This document shows, one piece after another, positions 1 through 4,113 of a stretch of 6,845 nucleotides of DNA (position 1 is its first letter; each line of letters opens with the position of its first letter). The stretch covers positions 1-6,845 of the forward strand of contig DEIL01000143.1 in assembly GCA_002352445.1 (NCBI GenBank), in the 5' to 3' direction. The stretch comes from Desulfobulbaceae bacterium UBA2775 (GTDB lineage: Bacteria > Desulfobacterota > Desulfobulbia > Desulfobulbales > Desulfocapsaceae). The notes below the pieces were generated by a model. It saw nothing but the letters and a program-made list of their open reading frames with translations. It was not told the DNA's origin and ran no database searches. The position numbers and the translations under genes were made by a program.

Positions 1-397
1 TCCCGGTTACATTACTTTCATAACAGTGAAGCGGTGTCATCGTTGTGAAATTCATTTCATGGGTGTTAGTACCTTATTGCCGAAACCCTGTCATAAAAAA
101 CAAGGAAATTTGGTCAAGTTTATTGGTGTTAAAGCAATAGGTTATTTAGGCTGAATGCTGTTAGGGGAGGTTGCTTTGAGATTTTTCTTTTCCTAAAAGC
201 CTTCAGCCTAAAAGGCTAACAGCCTGTTATTTGATATTAAACCAACACCTTCCGCACTTTGATTTCCTTGTTCTTTATGACAGGGTTTCGGCAGTAAGGT
301 AATAAAAATGGAATTATCAACTATTATTCTGTTTGTCGGGGTTAATACCCTTCTGAACAAAAGACCGTAGCAGGGAAAAAATTCTAAGGCGGTTAAC
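1..397. other. Intergenic region without a supported gene, downstream of gspB
   Basis: No ORF here shows recognisable protein features. Apart from the inverted-repeat element, there is a small perfect palindrome at 46-59 (arms TGAAAT and ATTTCA, two-base spacer) that could be an operator half or chance. On the minus strand just after the gspB stop, the GGTTAACC palindrome (391-398) is followed by a run of six T (minus-strand sense, around 375-380). This might act as a weak terminator for gspB, but the stem is poor. One plus-strand frame is open from base 2 to 154 and could be the tail of a gene beyond the left edge. It runs into the repeat arm and I could not recognise it. Confidence 0.5.
71..300. 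repeat. MITE-like or REP-like element with 39-bp terminal inverted repeats
   Basis: Positions 71-109 and 262-300 are inverted copies of each other with 37 of 39 bases matching; the mismatches pair 77 with 294 and 98 with 273. Matching becomes patchy outside 71/300 and is lost inside 109/262. Two further inverted pairs lie within: an 11-bp pair at 145-155 / 202-212 and an 8-bp pair at 157-164 / 216-223. A 5-bp hairpin with a three-base loop sits at 205-217. No transposase or convincing ORF lies between the arms, so a non-autonomous mobile element or a large extragenic repeat fits best. A TA lies just outside both ends, but this is too weak to call a target duplication. The element lies downstream of gspB, where its long stem could also slow transcription or protect the mRNA 3' end. 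The inverted repeat itself is directly visible; its class is inferred. Confidence 0.7.
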
Positions 398-1066
398 CTA
401 ATTTGCCCCCATCTCAAATTGTTGTCCTTTGTAGTCCAGAATTACTCCTGCCCAGGTAATTTCAACCAGGCTGAGACTATTGTTTACTTTTTCCCCTTCA
501 CGGAGGATATTGTTATTAATGATGATCATCCTGCTTGCTGGATTTTCTGCGTATGTATGTCCGGCAAAATGGAGCTCGGGGATTGCCTGTTGAAGTGAAG
601 GTGGAAGGTCGTCAAATTCAGGGATGTCAGGTGGCTCTTTCGGAAGCGAAATGACTGTTGTTTCCTCTTCCAGAGATGGTTCCTTTTGATATGGGATCAA
701 TACCTTTTTTTTTACACTTACCAGTAAAACCGGTGGTTGGGAATGGTCTGTCAAAATAGTGTTTTTCTTAGATTCGGGGAGAGTTGTTGCTTCTGTTTTT
801 TTTGTTGCAGTGCTGGAGAGTTGTTTTTTGTTTAAAGAGGCCGTCTCAACCGGGTCAGAAGAGGTGTTTTTCAAGTACCATGCCGCGGAGACGATGGAAA
901 TTAGCAGGAAGGTGGCAAAAGCGGTGAAAAAGTATTTTATCCAGCGACTGTTTGAGGGATGTTCGGAGGAATAGGGGTACCGGTCATGTATGGCCTCAAG
1001 GCCGGGAACTTCTCCCTCGTGTCTTTCCCTGTCTGATTTTTTCAGTGCATCTAAAATATATGACAT
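398..1066 (-). CDS. gspB: T2SS assembly protein GspB (ExeB-like)
   Basis: A 222-residue protein of the GspB family, the partner of the GspA ATPase. In systems such as Aeromonas ExeAB the two form an inner-membrane complex that interacts with peptidoglycan and helps secretin assembly. Seen here: the family-typical cytoplasmic start MSYILDALKKSDRERH, one transmembrane helix at about residues 42-64, a low-complexity Lys/Thr/Ser/Pro/Glu-rich periplasmic linker (about 66-155), and the conserved C-terminal domain (about 156-220). That domain carries the LPxLHFAGHTYAxNPxxR signature, the REGEKV turn and a final VILDYKGQQFEM strand. The topology is therefore N-in, C-out. The ATG at 1066 is preferred because it gives the conserved N-terminus, although the upstream sequence has only a weak Shine-Dalgarno (GAG about ten bases before). 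It lies downstream of gspA on the same strand but 226 bp away, not tightly coupled as ExeAB-type pairs often are. Family assignment is secure. Confidence 0.9.
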   Translation of the reverse strand: MSYILDALKKSDRERHEGEVPGLEAIHDRYPYSSEHPSNSRWIKYFFTAFATFLLISIVSAAWYLKNTSSDPVETASLNKKQLSSTATKKTEATTLPESKKNTILTDHSQPPVLLVSVKKKVLIPYQKEPSLEEETTVISLPKEPPDIPEFDDLPPSLQQAIPELHFAGHTYAENPASRMIIINNNILREGEKVNNSLSLVEITWAGVILDYKGQQFEMGAN

Positions 1067-1292
1067 GAAACTACTCTGTCCCCGGCAGTGTTTTTTTTAG
1101 TGCCTTACTCCATAAAAGACGTGATAAAAAACAAGAGATAAGCGCAGACTTCGAAATCTAAAGTGCTATTTAACTCAATTGATTAATCCCAGAAACAAGG
1201 CGCTTATCAAGCGAGACTGAAATTTTTCCGACTAGTCGGGTGAGAGTCTTTTATATCTGATTGTCCCAGGTGGTGTTTGTCTGATGTTAAGC
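1067..1292 (-). promoter_or_regulatory. Palindrome-rich gspA-gspB spacer, possible attenuator or terminator
   Basis: This spacer is transcribed with gspA-gspB on the minus strand. It holds a near-palindrome at 1146-1159 (AGACTTCGAAATCT), another at 1170-1186 with one extra base (core TCAATTGA), a hairpin at 1201-1213 (CGCTT-ATC-AAGCG), a perfect 12-bp palindrome at 1228-1239 (CCGACTAGTCGG) and flanking 5-bp arms at 1214-1218 / 1245-1249. In addition, 1137-1145 and 1200-1208 form a perfect 9-bp inverted repeat. Read as minus-strand RNA, that 9-bp stem is followed by a U-rich tract (positions 1136-1124), like an intrinsic terminator with a long loop. The small 1201-1213 hairpin uses the same bases and so would compete with it. 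No strong gspB promoter was found. The repeats are seen; a regulatory role is inferred. Confidence 0.4.
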
Positions 1293-2369
1293 TTATTCAC
1301 CGGATAGTTCTGTAACCTCTTTTAAGTCGGTCTCAAGTTGCAGTGGATTGATTTTTATTACACGTTGCTGAGATACCTCTTTTACGTCATTTAAATCAGG
1401 AGCTTTGTCGGGAGCAGATCTCTCTGTTTCTGGTTCAGATAATCGGGGCCAAGTTGTATTTTTGGTTGAAAAATATAATCCTGCCGGCAGGCATACCCCA
1501 AGCAGGAAAACGAGCAGCGCGAGTGTAAGTCGCCTGGCTGAAAAGAACGGCTGATTTGACCCGGCAGTCACTTCCTGGGCCGCTTTTTTAATTATTTTTA
1601 AATCAACGCGGTCTTTGTGTTCGGCATAGGCCCCCAGGAGTGCCCGGTCACACAGCAGATTGATTGTTCGCGGGATACCTTTTGAAATTTTAATAACATG
1701 TCTGATTGCCTGCGGGGAAAACAGGGATATATCAGAGCCCCCTGCTATATAGATCCTGTGCCGGATATATCTTCTCACATCATCCGGTTTTAAGGGTTGC
1801 AGATGGTATCTGGAGGTGACCCGCTGATTTATTTGAGTGAGTTGCGGACTGCTGAGCATGTCTCGTAATTCCGGTTGTCCGAGGAGCACTATCTGCAGTA
1901 ACTTATGGGTGTCAGTTTCAAGGTTTGTGAGGAGTCGTAATTGCTCTAATATCTCTACATCAAGATTTTGGGCTTCATCAATTATCAGTACTGTACTTCT
2001 GCCTTTTGCATGCGCATCAAGCAGATAACGGTTCAGGTTGTCAACGTAAGTTTTGCTTGAAGGGTAATTCTGGGTGCCGGGGACGTCAAGTTCTTCACAT
2101 ATTGTTTTAAAGAGTTCAACAATTGTCAGTTTAGGGTTGAGAATTATCGCAATATCTGTTTTTTCTGGAAGCTGAGCGAGGAGACAGCGACAGACTGTTG
2201 TTTTTCCTGTTCCCACATCTCCTGTCAGCAGTATCAGGCAGCCGTCATTGTGGATACCGTAGAGTAAATGAGCCAAAGCTTCACGGTGCAGTTCGCTCAT
2301 ATAGAGGTATCTGGGGTCTGGAGCAATTGTAAAAGGCTTTTCCTTCAGACCAAAATATCGAGTATACAT
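1293..2369 (-). CDS. gspA: T2SS ATPase GspA (ExeA-like), short form lacking a peptidoglycan-binding domain
   Basis: A 358-residue AAA-type ATPase of the GspA/ExeA family. It begins with the family hallmark MYTRYFGLKEKPFTIAPDPRY. The Walker A loop is GDVGTGKT at residues 50-57, Walker B is LIIDEAQ at 128-134, a sensor-like TNLE lies at 148-151, LLGQPEL lies at 162-168, and conserved arginines R183 and R187 sit in the NQRVTSRY segment. A C-terminal AAA lid region extends to about 265. One membrane helix at about 281-300 follows an Arg pair, then a periplasmic tail of only about 58 residues. Aeromonas ExeA is longer (around 550 residues) and carries a periplasmic peptidoglycan-binding domain, which is missing here. 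The role is ATP-dependent help in placing the T2SS in the envelope together with GspB. The ATG at 2369 is chosen for the conserved N-terminus, although no Shine-Dalgarno is visible before it. Related ATPases of MSHA or XrtA loci share the fold, but the neighbouring gspB and gspF favour GspA. Confidence 0.9.
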   Translation of the reverse strand: MYTRYFGLKEKPFTIAPDPRYLYMSELHREALAHLLYGIHNDGCLILLTGDVGTGKTTVCRCLLAQLPEKTDIAIILNPKLTIVELFKTICEELDVPGTQNYPSSKTYVDNLNRYLLDAHAKGRSTVLIIDEAQNLDVEILEQLRLLTNLETDTHKLLQIVLLGQPELRDMLSSPQLTQINQRVTSRYHLQPLKPDDVRRYIRHRIYIAGGSDISLFSPQAIRHVIKISKGIPRTINLLCDRALLGAYAEHKDRVDLKIIKKAAQEVTAGSNQPFFSARRLTLALLVFLLGVCLPAGLYFSTKNTTWPRLSEPETERSAPDKAPDLNDVKEVSQQRVIKINPLQLETDLKEVTELSGE

Positions 2370-2599
2370 AGGGTGTTGTGTTGTATCAGAAAAACGCAGA
2401 AAACAATTTCCAGGGTACTAATGCAATATACGGTGAAAATAAAAACTTTACCATTTTTCTTTGGTACCTTAGAAAACATTTCGAAGTTTCCGCTTATTTC
2501 TTGTTTTTTATAGCTTAAAATGATTTCGTAAAAGTACATATCCCACTTGTTGGGTTTAGTATTCCAGGAATAATTTTTTGACGGATCAGGATATCTGCT
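2370..2599. promoter_or_regulatory. Divergent gspA / gspF intergenic region
   Basis: These 230 bp separate the divergent starts of gspA (minus) and gspF (plus) and must hold, or be downstream of, promoters for both. It is AT-rich. For gspF, TTGTTG (2547-2552) and TAATTT (2571-2576) with an 18-base spacer is a weak sigma70 candidate. For gspA, a minus-strand extended -10-like TGaTACAAC (complement of about 2380-2388) sits so close to the ATG that transcription would be nearly leaderless; it is weak, with a poor -35. A small stem TACCA (2449-2453) / TGGTA (2462-2466) is present. gspF has a good ribosome binding site, AGGA at 2588-2591, eight bases before its ATG. None of the promoter calls is firm. 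Confidence 0.35.
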
Positions 2600-3823
2600 A
2601 TGCCAGTATATGAATATAAAGCCCTTGATAAAAAAGGAAAGAATATAAAGGGGATACTCGACGCCACCAGCGAATCGCAGGCGAGGTCGAAACTTCGCAC
2701 TTCAGGGCAATACCTGGTTTCTATCAGGGAAAGCAGGAGCAGGTCAGGTTCGGCTGGAAAAAAGGTGGTTGGCATTGGGCTCTTTGAACGCGTCAAGCCT
2801 GAAGAAATCAGTGTTATGACAAGGCAGTTGGCGACGCTTCTGGGGGCGGGTATCCCGCTTGTCCAGGCCCTCAATTCCCTTGTTGATCAGACCCGGCATT
2901 CTACTCTGAAAAAGGTAATTGCCCAGATCAAAGAGTCGGTAAACGAGGGGAATACTCTTACCCAGGCAATTGGAGAGCATCCAAAACTGTTTTCTTCTAT
3001 TTATGTCAATATGGTACGGGCGGGAGAAGCTTCGGGTTCCCTGGACGTTGTCCTTGAAAAGTTAGCTGATTTTGCAGAAAAACAGGAGGTTCTCAAGGGC
3101 CGATTACGGGCTGCTTTGATCTATCCTATTTTTATGGCATTTATTGGAACAGCAATTTTGTTTGTTTTGATTACTTATATTGTTCCTAACATAACACAAG
3201 TTTTCAATGAGATGGATAAAGTATTGCCTGGGCCGACTCTTTTCCTTCTTGGCTTGAGTGATTTCCTTAAGAGATATTGGTGGGGGCTGTTGATTGGCGC
3301 TGGTGGTGCAGTTATCGGTATAAGATGGTTTGTGGAGAAACCGTATGGTCGCAATTTATGGGATCTAGTCAAGCTGAAGAGCCCCGTAACTGGCCCGGTA
3401 ATCAGAAAAGTAATTCTGGCAAGATTTGCGTCGACTCTGGGGAGTTTGCTTGGTAGCGGTGTCGAGCTTATGACCGCAATGAGAATCGTTCGTACACTCG
3501 TTAATAATGTTCATGTTGGTCTGGTAATTGACGAAGCTATGGTACAGATACAAAAAGGGGAGAATATGGCCGATTCCCTCTCTTCATCTGAATGGTTTCC
3601 TCCTATGTTTGTTCAGATGATTGCTGTTGGTGAACAGAGTGCTAATCTGGAAGAGATGCTTAAAAAAGTAGCCAAGGCATACGAGAGGGAGGTGGAGACC
3701 GCAATAATGGGAATGACTTCATTGATAGAACCGATCATGATTGTGGCAATGGGCGCTGCTGTTGGTTTTGTGGTTCTCTCTATCCTGCTGCCAATTTTTG
3801 AGATGAATCAAATGATTGGGTAA
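2600..3823 (+). CDS. gspF: T2SS inner-membrane platform protein GspF
   Basis: A 407-residue, full-length GspF (PulF/PilC family), the polytopic inner-membrane protein at the base of the type II secretion machine. It contacts the GspE ATPase and the assembling pseudopilus. The N-terminus has the typical MPVYEYKALDKKGKNIKG start and an adaptor region to about residue 68. Two tandem T2SSF helical domains follow, at about 72-195 and 275-397, with the repeated signatures MVRAGEASGSLD (138-149) and IAVGEQSANLEEML (341-354). Predicted membrane helices lie at about 172-194, 225-245 and 375-400, as expected. The ATG has AGGA eight bases upstream. gspE, usually directly before gspF, is absent: the upstream neighbour is divergent gspA. 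A type IV pilus PilC is the main alternative, but the GspA/GspB and GspG neighbours make GspF much more likely. Confidence 0.95.
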   Translation: MPVYEYKALDKKGKNIKGILDATSESQARSKLRTSGQYLVSIRESRSRSGSAGKKVVGIGLFERVKPEEISVMTRQLATLLGAGIPLVQALNSLVDQTRHSTLKKVIAQIKESVNEGNTLTQAIGEHPKLFSSIYVNMVRAGEASGSLDVVLEKLADFAEKQEVLKGRLRAALIYPIFMAFIGTAILFVLITYIVPNITQVFNEMDKVLPGPTLFLLGLSDFLKRYWWGLLIGAGGAVIGIRWFVEKPYGRNLWDLVKLKSPVTGPVIRKVILARFASTLGSLLGSGVELMTAMRIVRTLVNNVHVGLVIDEAMVQIQKGENMADSLSSSEWFPPMFVQMIAVGEQSANLEEMLKKVAKAYEREVETAIMGMTSLIEPIMIVAMGAAVGFVVLSILLPIFEMNQMIG

Positions 3824-3836
3824 ACGGGAGTGACTC

Positions 3837-3899
3837 ATGTTTTTCTTGTTTTTTACCCATTTAAGAAGTACTGAACAGAGCCTTGTTTATCGAGGGTGA
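3837..3899 (+). CDS. Possible 20-codon small ORF after gspF
   Basis: An ATG at 3837 lies 13 bases after the gspF stop. It is preceded by GGGAG (3826-3830) with an ideal six-base spacer, a better ribosome binding site than those of gspA or gspB. The frame encodes about 20 residues, beginning MFFLFFTHLR and ending LVYRG, with a hydrophobic aromatic start, before TGA at 3897-3899. It resembles no protein I know. It may be a leader peptide, the remnant of a decayed gene, or chance. The region also holds an 8-bp inverted repeat, TGGGTAAA (3817-3824) / TTTACCCA (3852-3859), spanning the gspF stop codon. That repeat lacks a following T-run, so it is not a classical terminator. Confidence 0.25.
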   Translation: MFFLFFTHLRSTEQSLVYRG

Positions 3900-4025
3900 T
3901 CGTTATTTTTTGTAACTTTATTCAATCCGGCGGATAGATCAATGTTGGCGGTTTGTGGATATTTGTGTATAGTTGACGCATGGTTTAGAGGTGTGTTCAG
4001 GCACCGTTTGACTCTCTCTGGCTCT

Positions 4026-4054
4026 TTGAAAAATTTGATTTAACAGTGTATAAA
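4026..4054 (+). promoter_or_regulatory. Sigma70-type promoter for the delta-60/GspG hybrid gene
   Basis: TTGAAA at 4026-4031 and TATAAA at 4049-4054 are separated by exactly 17 bases. Each hexamer matches the sigma70 consensus at five of six positions. Transcription would start near 4061, giving a leader of about 53 bases before the ATG at 4114. The 196 bases between the small ORF and the hybrid gene otherwise hold no recognisable gene. This suggests the hybrid gene can be transcribed independently of gspF. Confidence 0.6.
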
Positions 4055-4103
4055 TTTTTTCGCGATTATTAACTGGAATTTTTATTTTTGATAGCGTGGA
4101 ATT

Positions 4104-4107
4104 GAGG
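4104..4107 (+). promoter_or_regulatory. Ribosome binding site that fixes the start of the hybrid gene
   Basis: GAGG lies six bases before the ATG at 4114. The frame stays open to a GTG at 4096, but that codon has no Shine-Dalgarno and would put six residues ahead of the signal peptide. The ATG at 4114 gives a conventional export signal. Confidence 0.65.
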
Positions 4108-4113
4108 TTTAAT

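Noticed and set aside
2..154. Plus-strand frame open to the left edge, with a CxxC-like pair
   Set aside because: It runs through the left arm of the inverted repeat, ends in it, and shows no recognisable domain. It is too short to separate from chance.
208..417. Minus-strand 69-codon ORF after gspB
   Set aside because: It overlaps the gspB end and reads through the right repeat arm. No supported start signal or protein features.
2345..2539. Minus-strand 64-codon ORF overlapping the gspA start by 25 bases
   Set aside because: A coupled leader ORF would explain the missing gspA Shine-Dalgarno, but its own start has no good ribosome binding site and it sits in AT-rich promoter DNA. It is kept only as a curiosity.
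3817..3859. Inverted repeat at the gspF stop as a terminator
   Set aside because: The 8-bp stem has a 27-base loop and no following T-run, so it does not fit an intrinsic terminator.
4096..4098. GTG at 4096 as the start of the hybrid gene
   Set aside because: There is no Shine-Dalgarno before it, whereas the ATG at 4114 has GAGG at ideal spacing and begins a normal signal peptide.
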